In this document: piece after piece, positions 22,148 to 32,522 of the stretch | Layout: each line of letters begins with the position of its first letter | How positions within the stretch are numbered: position 1 is the stretch's first letter | NCBI GenBank assembly: GCA_003049485.1 | Contig: PYST01000170.1 | Location: forward strand, 21,504 to 85,503 | DNA length: 64,000 nt | Direction of reading: 5' to 3' | Source: Ophioceras dolichostomum | Lineage: Eukaryota > Ascomycota > Sordariomycetes > Magnaporthales > Ophioceraceae | Notes under the pieces: model-generated | The model's database searches: none | The model's input: only the letters and a program-made list of their open reading frames with translations | Told to the model about the DNA's origin: nothing | Made by a program: the position numbers and the translations under genes

Positions 22148-23994
22148 CTTTGTTTGCCCAAGATCAAAGGGGCAACGAGAACGATCAAGTCAATGCCGAT
22201 AAGTGCAGTCGCATACCCGAGCCTTCTACACCTGGCAGTAGGTAAAGGTGGTATACTAGGTATCTACCTATTTTTCTGATCTTGGCGATGTCGTGGTTCG
22301 AAACCTGAATTGCGAATTGCGGGAATAAATCCGAGGAAGCCGTAGAAGAAAAGATGTTCCGGAGTTCCCGCCATATTGTGACTCAGAAGTCAGCAAATCG
22401 AAGAGTCAGGATTCAGACGCCGCCATCCGAAAAAATCGGCCTGCTTCTCTTCTAGTGACGAGGTTATCTCTTGCCTTTCCGCCCAGGCCGATCTAGCTTC
22501 TCGGCCGAGACGCTAGAATACAAGAAGGCGGCCGAGGTCCGTCCGGGATCTTTACGGTTCCGTCGGATGTCGGTTGTCAAGCCACCGAGCCCGGCACAGT
22601 CCGCCTCGGTCAGGGCTGCCGAGATGCGGACCCTGATGACTTGTGACGACATTCTCGGGAGAATTTCTTTTTCTTTTTTTAAGAACCTTTCTCATCGGTT
22701 TCCTACACAGAGAGCGGCATTCTTAGTGAGGAATTCTCGGGATATGATACAGTGGTCTCCTCATCAGCACGAGAGAGTGAAGACGTGCTGCTTTCTTCCC
22801 TCAGCACACTCATCAATCGACCATTCGCCTTCGTTGCAGCCATTGGCATCTTCCCGAGCGAGAGAATACCAATACCTGCCTTTGCCGGCTTAGCGCTCAC
22901 TTGCCGACTCCCTCCCACCATCAAACGAAAGGGTGTCGTCGTTCGGCATAAATTTTCTTTTCCGCTCCCTCCCCACCTCCTATAATCGGACCGCGAAACC
23001 ACGTGTGTGAAGGCTGATGGCGAATGGTGTGTTGGAGGTGTCTGAGCACTTGGCCCGACTTGTCAACTATTGCATGTTCTATAGGGTCCGTTCCTCAGTT
23101 GTTTCTATGGTGTTCTTTTATAGCTGTTATGAACCGGTGAAGCAGCGAGCCATGTTTCGACGAAGTTTGGATATGGTGTGTTGCCGTGAGCTTAGCTTGG
23201 TGGTGCAGACAGCACGACAGATAACCAATACTACTACGAGGCCTGCCCTGAAGCTAAGACTCGTGCGCTTCTGGCCTTGCATTTGTCCTGCAGTGGTAGT
23301 TTGCCGCGTGCGAAATGGGGTTATGTGAGGGGTCAAATATCCACGAAGGGCTTCTTGCAGAGGAGGTCGAGCTCGTTTCTGCTTGCGTTGGATAGGTAGG
23401 ATTTACGTCGCGCTCACCCTCGTAGACATCACCAACCGCTCTCGCTAGTCCACATCTACCGCAGATCTAGAGCCAGGTGAAGAACATTTCTTAGATTCGA
23501 TATGGAAGGGGAAGGTTACAATGTACTACATCGCCAAAGACAATTGGCGGCCGGCCGGGAGCCGACAGACACGTCGAGCGAAAAGGGTTTTCCTTGACAA
23601 GGCATTGCATGCTTATGCGGTCCTGCATCCGTGTGCCATGGCATCGTCCTGCACGGCTTCGTCCGGCGCCCAGCAAGATGAAGCATGCGGGGTAGGCCAG
23701 GTCCTTACAGATAGGCAGCAAGCATGCCCTGAGGATGAGACGCTTAGTTGCTGGCCTTTCCCTGCATTTCATGATGGTATGGAAAAGAAAGGACTTCCTG
23801 AGGATAAGATGGCGTCCGAAACAACCGAGAGGAGTTTCTTGAAGTGCCGATCTTGCGTCCACTAGCGGCGTAGGAAATGAGGTCAGAACTGGAGATGGGA
23901 CGGCGGCAAAGTCCTTTGCTGAGGTCAGTGACGTTGACGAGCGCGACGGCCGAATTTAGCTGCCAATATCGGCCAGCCGGTCGGTCGGAGCCAG

Positions 23995-24083
23995 TAGTAC
24001 AAACCATTGAGTTGTGTTCCCCGAGTATCTTTCTCTTTTAGTACAAACCATTGAGTTGTGTTCCCCGAGTATCTTTCTCTTTT
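23995..24083. repeat. Perfect 44-bp tandem duplication
   Basis: The unit beginning TAGTACAAACCATTGAG is repeated once with no mismatch (23995-24038 and 24039-24082, plus one further matching base). The identity implies a recent event. It is not in a gene I can support. Confidence 0.95.
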
Positions 24084-24981
24084 GACCTTGATCATCCGCT
24101 AGCACAAATGATCAAGCCCGGATCTGATATGTCTGAGCGTTTCGATTCGGCAGCTTCCAACCGCCCGCATGGCTCGCTCCGGTCGATCACAGTGGCATCG
24201 CCCTGCAGGACCGTCGATCAGAAAGTTTGTTGGCAGACACGTGAAAACGGCTTCACACATTCAGACTCTCTCTGCGAAAATGTCTAGGACCTAAAAAATA
24301 TTAGTATCTCACCGAGGGTGTGTCGCGAATATTCAATTTGATGACGATGACACCTTAACAACTTGACGAGCACACCCTCTTCGTTCTCGTTGGTGGTGCC
24401 TTGGTCTTGCTGCTGCTCCTGTGGGTATGCTAAGGTAGGGGGCCTAATATCAAATCCATCAAGATTCGAAAATAGGGGCTGGAAAAGGAGGCGGGGTGAC
24501 AAGAGCAGGGGTACATCACACATCTGCCTGCCTTTCCTCATCTTCCCGTTGTCGGCGTTCCGGGACGACTCTTTTCCTCGAAAAACGAAAAAAAAAAAAG
24601 ATCGCTTCCTTTCCATGGAATAAGCAAAGCAACCGCCATCAGTAAAGCCATCGGTCTCTGCGAAAAACGAAAACGAGCAAGCATTAACCGGATCACGGAA
24701 AGGACTTTTCTTCTCAACGTTTGCTAGTTGTTTTATCAACGCCCGGACGCAATCAAGCAAAGTTGAACCCACTTTGCTGCAGGCCGAACCCGCTCACGAA
24801 CGCAAGCGGACGGACCCATTGGCCATTGGCTTCGTCGCGACGGACTGAGAGAAAAACGAAGCAAAGAGCTTCCAATTTCCATTCTTTACCTCCCTTCCTC
24901 GAGGGATCAGAAAGGAGCGTGCTGTACTTTTCGTTCATCCCACGTCTTCCTTTTCAGCTGCCTTCACGAGTTTTCTACTGC

Positions 24982-25002
24982 TTCTCTCTCTCTCTCTCTC
25001 CA
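24982..25002 (+). promoter_or_regulatory. CT-rich tract upstream of Ras-like gene
   Basis: An uninterrupted CT dinucleotide run within a pyrimidine-rich region about 700 bp upstream of the Ras-like start codon. Such tracts are common near fungal transcription starts. A regulatory role here is inference. Confidence 0.35.
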
Positions 25003-25685
25003 ATCCCGGGTCTTGCCGCGTGCTGCAACCCCGCCTTCCTCCCCTGGCCCGCCCTTCCCGTTGCCTGGCTTATCCAACTGCCGTTGATGCACGGCCAGAA
25101 GCCGACCACGGCGACCAGAAACTCGACTAGCTCCAGGCACAGACGAACTTGAACTCTTTTGGCCTGGCGCTCAAAAACCGGACAACCTCGAATTCGCCGG
25201 ATTCAGCGTGGGAGTGCCACAGCGCGACGGGCATTGCGTCTCAAAATCTTCTTGCCAAGGTGTCGCCCTCCTACATCCTGCGTCGGCCCGGCTAGGGAAA
25301 ACACCAACTCCCAACACCGAGCTACACAGCTACGACGCGTGTCGCGGAAGCAAGCGTAGCAGCCGCTGCTGCTGCCGACTACATCCCAGAGGTGTTGGTT
25401 CCATCCCTCCTCCCTTCAGTCACTCTTTAGCTCGATCAACCGCCCCGCGGCCTCGAGGGTCTCTTTCCACACGACGAAACCGGCCGACCAAACAGATAAA
25501 GTCCTTCCTACCCTACGCATATCTACCCAGACGGACGAAGGGCTGCGCAGGGAAGAAACCTCCCCGAAGGCGCAGAACCAGGAGGTTCTCGAACCTAGGA
25601 GAAACAGAGAAAGAGACCTTCTCAATAGAAGAAGAAACAACCACAATAACAAACAAACAAACAAACAAAACAAAACAAAACAACA

Positions 25686-26660
25686 ATGGCGCGACCACCA
25701 CAACACCCAACAGCCTCCTCCCAACCGCCCGTCCCCATCTCAATCACCATCTGCGGCGACGGCGGCTGCGGCAAGTCGTCCATCACTTTGCGCCTCGTGC
25801 GCTCTCAATGGACGTCCGAGTACGACCCGACCATCGAGGACTCGTACTCGGTGACGCGGCGCGTCGACGGCGTCGTCTACCATCTGTCCCTAACCGACAC
25901 GGCGGGCCAGGAGGAGTACCGCGGCATGTGGGCATCGTCCAACCTTGGCGCCGACGCCTTCCTAATGGTCTACGACATCACCTCGCGCGACTCGCTCGAC
26001 GCCCTGCAGTACTTTAATGATCTCATCGACATGGAGGCCGAGACGCGTTTGGACAACGCGGCGCGCGCGGCGCAGGCGGGCGTTAGTCCTAAAGACCTGT
26101 ATCACAACGGCGGTCTAGGTGGTCTCAGTGGTGGTTTGAGAGGGGACAGGATGATGGGGGCGGGCTCCGGAGCGAAGGCAGTCCCGCCCGTGAAGATCGT
26201 GGCGGGCAACAAGTGTGACCTGCAGGAGAGCAGACAGGTTCCCGCTGCGCAGGGGCTGGAGTGGGCGAGGAGGCGGGGGTGCGGCTTCATGGAGACGAGC
26301 GCGCGGCTGGAGGTCAACATCGAGGAGACGTTCGCGCTGATCGTCCGGAGGGTCGTGGAGGGGAGGAGGCTGGCGGAGATGGGCGTTTTGGGCGGAGGGG
26401 TGGGGGACGCTGAGGGACCGGGCGCGGGCGCGGATAGGAGGGGGGTGACGAAGCCGCTTAGTCCGCTGCCGACGGGGGGAGAGGCGGATGCGGAGAAAGG
26501 GTTGAATGGAAGCGCCGGGGGCGGCGGTGGTGGTGGTGGTACGGGTGGTGGTGGTTCGGGGGGTATGCGGGGACCGGGGATGAGGGGGCCGAATTTCCAT
26601 GGGGAGAGGTTTGGGAGGGGGAGCGGGAGGGGGTTTTGGAAGACGTTGAGGTGTTGGTGA
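25686..26660 (+). CDS. Ras-like small GTPase, 324 aa, no CAAX box
   Basis: Single exon; the start has a good context (ACAACAATGG). All five G motifs are visible: P-loop GDGGCGKSS (residues 24-32), effector region YDPTIEDSY (46-54), DTAGQEEY (71-78, with the Gln equivalent to Ras Gln61 kept), NKCDL (175-179) and ETSA (203-206). The effector loop is Ras-type rather than Rho- or Rab-type. Oddities: Asp and Cys replace the usual Ala and Val in the P-loop; about 40 extra residues lie between the third and fourth motifs; a Gly-rich tail of roughly 90 residues follows the fold; and the protein ends KTLRCW, with only one residue after the Cys, so it lacks a normal prenylation box. It belongs to the Ras family and probably acts as a membrane-linked or cytosolic signalling switch. 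The subfamily is not assigned. Confidence 0.88.
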   Translation: MARPPQHPTASSQPPVPISITICGDGGCGKSSITLRLVRSQWTSEYDPTIEDSYSVTRRVDGVVYHLSLTDTAGQEEYRGMWASSNLGADAFLMVYDITSRDSLDALQYFNDLIDMEAETRLDNAARAAQAGVSPKDLYHNGGLGGLSGGLRGDRMMGAGSGAKAVPPVKIVAGNKCDLQESRQVPAAQGLEWARRRGCGFMETSARLEVNIEETFALIVRRVVEGRRLAEMGVLGGGVGDAEGPGAGADRRGVTKPLSPLPTGGEADAEKGLNGSAGGGGGGGGTGGGGSGGMRGPGMRGPNFHGERFGRGSGRGFWKTLRCW

Positions 26661-28247
26661 TGTTGAGGGAGGGGAGTGAGCGGTTTGGGAAGGGTATGGC
26701 TGGTTGATTGGTGTCTTGGGATGATATGTTTTCACGATGCACGACTTGGGGGATGGATGATGGGATGGGTGCTTCTGGAATGCGTTTTTGGTTGAGGTCG
26801 ACGAGGCTATGTACGACGGTTGTGTATGCCGGATGGTTTGTGTCCCGAGCCCAACATTGGGGCTGACTTTTGGTGGGATGCACAAAAAGTTGGCCACGTC
26901 GGACGCTTTTTCTTCTCTGAAAAACCCACCGTCCTGCTGGAGCCCGGATCTATACCGGCCCCGGTCACAGTCTATTGAGGTGGATGGAACCTTCGTTGTC
27001 TCACCGGCCTCGGCTTTGGAGGGGCGGGGCAGGCAGAAGGACTCTGGTGAATGGTTTGGTACCGTCGCCCTTCCCATCCAAGCCTGCACTTCACGTTGCT
27101 CGCGACACAGGAAGGAGCGGGCATGCTCTCCTTGTCTTGTTTTCCCCCGACTTTCTTTTTTCTATCCTCGTCTTTCCTTTGTCTCTAGGGCGCTCAGCTT
27201 CCCCAGCGATGGTTTTGTCGTTCTTCTCCGGAAGACAGTTTCTGGTTGGTTCGCTACCTCGAGTCGTATATATCCAAGGCGGGTTGGAGGACGCCTTTCT
27301 CTTCGGCGTTCGGCGGTGGCTTCTGTTTTCCTCACATATACCTACAGCACAGGTTCAACGTTCACCCCTTTCCCCACTATCAAGAAGTTCAGCCTTGATT
27401 TTCCCCCACGTTCTCTGTTCTAAAGCACGAAATCTGATAATGCTTCGTCTGATCTTTCTGTTTGCGTAGCTTCTTCTACCGCCAGCTCTGCATTCCTTGT
27501 GGCAGTCTTCCTGTATTTACCTACCTTCGTCAAATTGCAGCATTTCACGGAACATTTCCATCACAAGAGACAGTCAAGGCCCGTGTCTGTGACATCATCG
27601 GAGGTTTTTACGACGATCTTGGGTATGCGATTGCCCGAGCTGTAGCTCTCCTCGATCGACTTGAGCTTCAAAGTGCTCTCCGGATTCAAACCCTGGCGAG
27701 CGATTTGGCGTGATGGTGAGATAATGAGGTGAATTCGCCCGTCCCAGATCGCCACTGAGGCGGGGAGGAATCCCTCTCTCATCATACCTAGCATCCCATC
27801 AGCCTCGCAGCCTCTACCCTCCTATTCTATTGCTCTAAGCCGTCCTCCAAGGTGGATCCAAGCACCACCAAACATACCTACCTTACCTACCAAAAGCCCC
27901 CGGATTCCACTGTATATAAGACACATGCTTCCATAGACTCCGCCATATCAAGAGAAAAGGGTCGGCCCCGTCCCTCGCTCCAGTCCCTCGCTCCAGTTCC
28001 TCGCTCCAGTCCCTCGCTCTCCCGCTGCCTCCCCAAAGCAACTCCGTTAAGCATCGCGAGGTATAAAACGAAGAGAAGGGAGATACTTAACCAGAGCAAA
28101 AGGACAACGAGACGAGAGATCCAATCCCAGCCCAAAAAGCAGAAAGAAAAAAGTCCCAAGCACGTATACTCCCTGCTTCCAATCCCAAACCCCGGCCCTT
28201 CCCATCAGGGCGTTCCCTACGATTGCTCGATCTAGTATCGAATAGCA
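26661..28247. other. Intergenic: 3' flanks of convergent Ras-like and AMMECR1 genes
   Basis: 1.6 kb without a supportable gene. G/T-rich sequence after the Ras-like stop looks like 3' UTR. A TATATAAG box (27913-27920) and a 13-bp minisatellite (27970-28020) lie close to the end of the AMMECR1 gene. The TATA-like box has no clear coding gene downstream. Confidence 0.45.
27970..28020. repeat. 13-bp minisatellite, four copies
   Basis: Unit TCCCTCGCTCCAG, with one C-to-T change in the third copy. It is located about 230 bases beyond the stop codon of the AMMECR1-domain gene. Confidence 0.9.
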
Positions 28248-29282
28248 TCAAGCAGCGCCGTTGATGGCGACCACCTCACCGCCATCCCCAGCCTCCCCCT
28301 CCTTCTCTTCCTCCTCCTCATTATCATCATCATCAGCCTGCTTATCCGCCCAGTCCCTCCAGCGCTTGTACTCCGCGTATTCGAGATCCACCTTCTTGCC
28401 CTGGTAGCGCACGACCTTGAGGTCGACCTCGCGCCACTTATCCTTCCGGCCCATCCAGCCGGCCTTCCGCATGAGGCTCATGACCGTCTCCTCCTTGGTC
28501 CACCCCTGCTCCGGCGCCACGTCCGGCAGGTACGTCGACCCGTACCGCCTGCCGCCGTGGTAGAAGCTGATGCGCAGGCCGTGCGTGCCCAGCTCCCAGT
28601 CGTCGGCGTCGGCGGCGTCCTCGAAGTCGGTTAGCAGCGTGACGGCCACCTCTAGGGAGGGCAGCTCGCGCCGGCGGACGGGCGTGAAGCGCGTGTCGTG
28701 CAGGGCCGACGTGATGGCGTAGGACGAGAGCCCTTCCTCGAGGGGCTGGGACTCGAAGGTGCCGATGCAGCCGCGAAGCGTGGAGCCGTGGCGGGAGGAG
28801 AGCGTGTTCCACGTCACGAAGAGCGGGGACTCTGTTAGGGGAGGTGGAGGAGGGGTCGCCGAGGTCGCGGGCGTGAGGGCCCTGTTGGGCGTGGTGGCTG
28901 CCGTGTCGGCGGGGAGGGAGGTCGTGCTGGACGTCGCCGAGGACGAGATCCCGCTGGCGCTGCCGCTGATGCTTCTGCTGCTGTTGCTGCCGCTGGATGA
29001 GGAGTCCGACACGGAGGAGGAGGATGAGGAGGAGTCGGACGACGATCCGCCGGATCCGCTGCCGCCGCCCACTAGACGCCGGAGGGCCGGGATCTGCTTG
29101 GCGAGTTTGTGGGTGGCAGAAGGGGCGACCACGGCACTGCTGGCTTCATCATCTCGGCCGGTGGTTCCGGCGGCGTACGTGGCCCATGACTTCTGGAGGT
29201 CGGCCAGACCCATCGGCTCGCGTTCCTCGAGGTGGGCCTCTAGGACTTCGAAGCAGTACAGGCAGTGCTCGATAGTCGCCAT
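28248..29282 (-). CDS. AMMECR1-domain protein, 344 aa
   Basis: The protein starts with HCLYCFEVLEAHL, then LFVTWN, the family signature LRGCIGT (about residues 166-172), ITSALHDTRF, LLTDFEDAADADDWELGTHG, TYLPDVAPEQGW, LMRKAGW and a closing LEYAEYKRWR. This is the full AMMECR1 fold in the right order. The family occurs in archaea, bacteria and eukaryotes; its biochemical role is unsettled, and human AMMECR1 is linked to a contiguous-gene syndrome. Between the CFEVL start and LFVTW, where animal proteins have about 20 residues, this one has about 125 extra residues rich in Ser, Gly and Pro. The C-terminal tail is acidic. Single exon, with A at -3 of the start. Confidence 0.9.
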   Translation of the reverse strand: MATIEHCLYCFEVLEAHLEEREPMGLADLQKSWATYAAGTTGRDDEASSAVVAPSATHKLAKQIPALRRLVGGGSGSGGSSSDSSSSSSSVSDSSSSGSNSSRSISGSASGISSSATSSTTSLPADTAATTPNRALTPATSATPPPPPLTESPLFVTWNTLSSRHGSTLRGCIGTFESQPLEEGLSSYAITSALHDTRFTPVRRRELPSLEVAVTLLTDFEDAADADDWELGTHGLRISFYHGGRRYGSTYLPDVAPEQGWTKEETVMSLMRKAGWMGRKDKWREVDLKVVRYQGKKVDLEYAEYKRWRDWADKQADDDDNEEEEEKEGEAGDGGEVVAINGAA

Positions 29283-30180
29283 GGTATTTTTTGGGTTTTA
29301 TTTGTTTTTATTGGCAGCAGCTAATGGCAGCGGGTAGCTTTTCTGAAATAACAACAACGAGACCGGAAGAGGAACGGGAAATTGTGCACGGAGGGAGGGA
29401 CGGAGGAAGAGGAAGAGAGGGGACGATGATGAAGTGAGGTGACCAGGGAAGCCTCGTGAGGTTGGAAGGTGCGGGGGTGGGGTTGAAGCTCCCGTTCGGA
29501 GAAAGGAGGGAAAGGAGGGGAAAGAGCGGTTGGTTGGTTCCGGATTGGTGGTCACACTCTCCTCCCTCGCCTGCTACCTGACAACTAAGCTTCGCTCGCC
29601 TCATCTAGCACCCAGAGAGTCACTGCCCAGCGACCAATGGGAGGCACACATGCTGGCGGAGCTGTCAGGTCAGCACGGCAGCCTCGGCTCTGAGCTGAAA
29701 GGCAAGCAGCCGTTCCAGCAATGCTTTCGGTCTTTTTCCTCAACAATGCAACAATGCTGTTCATTGATGACTGTCTTGCATGTCTTCGTGACGTGCTGTG
29801 TGAATTAACGGTACAAATGTTGAAGAGGGTGTCATTGATTGGCCGACTGAACTCAGGAGTGCATCCAGTGACTCCAGCTTCGTGCGCAAGCCAAGATGAC
29901 CGAAACTCACACAATGTTCAACCTACGGAAATTGGTGTAATGCCGGGTCGGCCCTCACCATCGTAACGGCTGCCTACCTAGAATTTGAAGCGACATTTCT
30001 AAATATTGATGCTCATTCATTTGGTAGACTGTCCCATTGAGCGCTTACTGAGCTTCAGGGGGGCTCCAGGTCGCCTCGAAAGCGGCCTCAGGCAGTGAGC
30101 GCAGTGGGGAGCCCCAGCCGGCTCATGTTGGGATCCGTGACGCGACTCCTGGTGAAATAAGCTTTCAATACCACCAAGAC

Positions 30181-30243
30181 AGCACTGTTCAAGCCCTCCA
30201 CTCCAGACAGCACTGTTCAAGCCCTCCACTCCAGACAGCACTG
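30181..30243. repeat. 28-bp tandem duplication
   Basis: Two perfect copies (30181-30208, 30209-30236) of a unit starting AGCACTGTTCAAGCCC, followed by seven bases of a third. Non-coding context. Confidence 0.93.
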
Positions 30244-31985
30244 GGCACTTCTGGGCCCTGGAGAGCCATGGTGGAACACAGTGAGACCGGCAATCAACAT
30301 TCCCATCACTTGAGAAGCGCCGAGGGTTTCCCAAGAGTTCAGGTGCCGCAAGGGGAATCGGGAAAACAAGAAAGCTTCGCCGTGAGTGGGTTTCTTGAAT
30401 GACTCCTCTGTTGCAGCTGATGAGCCAGGGGGGTTGTTGGCAAACACGGCGTGGCTGGCTGAGTTACAATACTGCCGGAATTCCGGCCAAGAGTAACCTC
30501 CCATCATCCTGGCCCGTCATGTTTCCCTGCTGAGGAGCTCAGTGAGAGGGCATAGGAACTACGTCCCGTAGTGAAGGTATGCTTAAAAAGACTGGCACTG
30601 AAAATACATCGGAGAGGGATCCAACGAAAAGGAGCTCAGAAGGGTGATTAATCCCTTGGACCCTCCCTCCGCCTCTCCAGAAGACAAGGGCGTGGTTGGC
30701 ATGCGAAGCGCGGCGCTGAAGTCAATACGCTACCTCGCTACGAAACAGATGCCATCAGCCAATGTCTTACGTAAACCCACTGCAAAGGAGAGGGATCCAG
30801 CAGCCTCAAACGCGGCCAGCGCCCCTGTGGCTGAGTGCACCAGCGCTTTTCATCACAGCTCGAACACAGCTAGCAACAATGATGACGACGCAGCGATCAA
30901 CCACCACAACCAAACCGCAAGGAAAAGCGAGTCAATACCGGATCTCCACAAGAAGGGCGCATCCTCGTGCTCCTTGAGAAAACGTTCATCTTTTCCTTTG
31001 CAGTAGCTGTCTCAAAGTCTTGGCATGAACATGGTGGCTGCAACACGGAACAACGGGAAAAGGTCTTTAGCGTGTGTGATCGCCATCCCGTGGGTCATCC
31101 CAAAGTTGGTTAAACTTGGGGGCGTCGAACTGGCCGGGAGAACCACCACTAAGAACTCTTATCGCGCCCCTTATCGGTGGGCTCGGCAAGGGGACGGACG
31201 GACGGGCGAGGCCCGGGACACTGAAGTTGACAACCGGCTCCGCCCAGCCGTCACAAACGGCGTTTCAACTCCCTGCTCTATATATTTTTTGAAGCTGCTT
31301 CTTTTTGAATTGACAACAGCAAGCACCGATGACAGGCAACAAGCCCTAGGCCCTTCCTAGCATCCCAAGGAAACACCAAGGGGTGAAAGAGAGACGAACA
31401 GGGGACGAACAGGGCTTCCTTGCCCAGGACAAGCTTAATTCGGTTTTTGGCACTCCACAGAGTGCTACGGCGCTATTTTCAGGGGATGGGATGGCAACCG
31501 AGAAGGCTTGTTTTGTTTTTTGAGTCAACCCGTCTCAGGCCTAGACCTCAGCGTCTCCGCTCCCCTGGCTAGGTCGGAAGGGGAAGGGACTGTGTGAGGT
31601 GACGACGACATGTCGTCTTGGCTTCCTCCTATCTCGATATGTACATGCAAGCTGTCAGTTTGTATGTACGGACTGAAGTGTACATGGGATAGTGCTTGTA
31701 GCCAGCCGGCTTGTATAGTAGTATGTACAGACGAGTGTCATCGCAAGAAGGACGAACGGCAAGCCGATCAGACTGGGGGCTAGGGGCGGGGCGCTTCTTG
31801 CTTCTTTCGCCAGCCGGACCTCCCTTCCAAGGTACCCTCCCTTCTCTCCTCGAAGATCTTCTCTCGGCCCTGACCTCCTGTGGTTTTGGCTGAAACCGTG
31901 CCGCCGTTCTGATCTACGGTTTCCTGCTGCCATGGGTAAAGTAAAGAGAGGGAGGGCATAACACGCCTACCATGTGCCATATGCC

Positions 31986-31993
31986 ATAAATAT
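31986..31993 (+). promoter_or_regulatory. TATA-like element and CT-rich leader of small secreted protein gene
   Basis: ATAAATAT lies 232 bp upstream of the start codon at 32225 and is followed by a strongly pyrimidine-rich stretch (about 32025-32135). This layout is typical of well-expressed fungal genes. Assignment is by position only. Confidence 0.4.
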
Positions 31994-32224
31994 CATTGTC
32001 CTCCCACCCTCCAAGCAAACAGGTTGATCTCCTCCCTCCCCTTCTCCTTTCTCTCTTCATCTCTCTTTCTTGCCGACCCTTTTCTTCGTGTATTCAGAAC
32101 ATCTTTTGTTTCCTTTCTCTCTCTTTGCCAAGATTCTGCTCGTCGCCGGCCGACAATTCGATCGCTTCACGCTCTCTACCTATCAACTTTCCTTTCACAA
32201 CAAAAGACACATCCATCAGCCAAG

Positions 32225-32522
32225 ATGCAGTACTCTCTCCTGACCCTGTTCGCGCTTGTCGTCGCCGTCGTCGCTGTCACTCCCGAGGAGCACAACGGTA
32301 GGTTGCACGCCCGAGGTTGGTCCTGAGGAACAAGAATAAACAAGCCATCAAGTGGTTCCTAATGGCTGACAAATAAATATTGCAGAGTTCATCAAGCTCA
32401 AGCGGCAACAAACTCAGAACAACGTCCCCGTCAACGTGGCCGCCATGACCAACGCCAACGGCGATGTCGTCACGTTCGACGCCAAGAACGTCTACCAAGA
32501 CTCGCTTGCCAAGGGCCTGTAA
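32225..32522 (+). CDS. Small secreted protein, 69 aa, with possible Kex2 site
   Basis: Two exons, 32225-32297 and 32386-32522, are joined in phase 1 (donor GTAGGT, branch CTGAC near 32366, acceptor TTGCAG). The product has a hydrophobic leader (MQYSLLTLFALVVAVVAV) consistent with a signal peptide cut near residue 18. A short Glu/His stretch follows, then a Lys-Arg pair in KLKRQQ that could be a Kex2 processing site, and a 38-residue tail containing VNVAAMTNANGDVVTFDAK and ending in SLAKGL. There are no cysteines, so it is unlike disulfide-rich effectors. Size and leader fit a small secreted protein or processed peptide precursor. I do not recognise a family and assign no function. Confidence 0.75.

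Larger units (their letters stand above)
22148..25685. other. Intergenic between divergent decarboxylase and Ras-like genes
   Basis: 3.5 kb. The left end is the decarboxylase upstream region with TAGG-type motifs near 21990 and 22240. A perfect 44-bp tandem duplication lies at 23995-24083, an A run at 24587-24599 and a CT run at 24982-25002. From about 24980 the DNA is pyrimidine-rich, then CAAACAAA-rich just before 25686, typical of a fungal 5' UTR. I found no convincing gene. Confidence 0.5.
29283..32224. other. Intergenic, 2.9 kb
   Basis: Divergent space between the AMMECR1 gene and the small secreted protein gene. Contains a 28-bp tandem duplication (30181-30243), several short frames without coding character, and from about 31990 a TATA-like element and pyrimidine-rich leader for the downstream gene. 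Confidence 0.5.

Noticed and set aside
26115..27089. 324-codon minus-strand frame overlapping the Ras-like gene end
   Set aside because: Pro/Ser/His-rich antisense reading of the Gly-rich tail and flank; no motif.
27852..28235. 127-codon plus-strand frame after the TATATAAG box
   Set aside because: Starts without ATG before the TATA element, and includes the 13-bp minisatellite and a Lys/Arg-rich tail with no conservation I can recognise.
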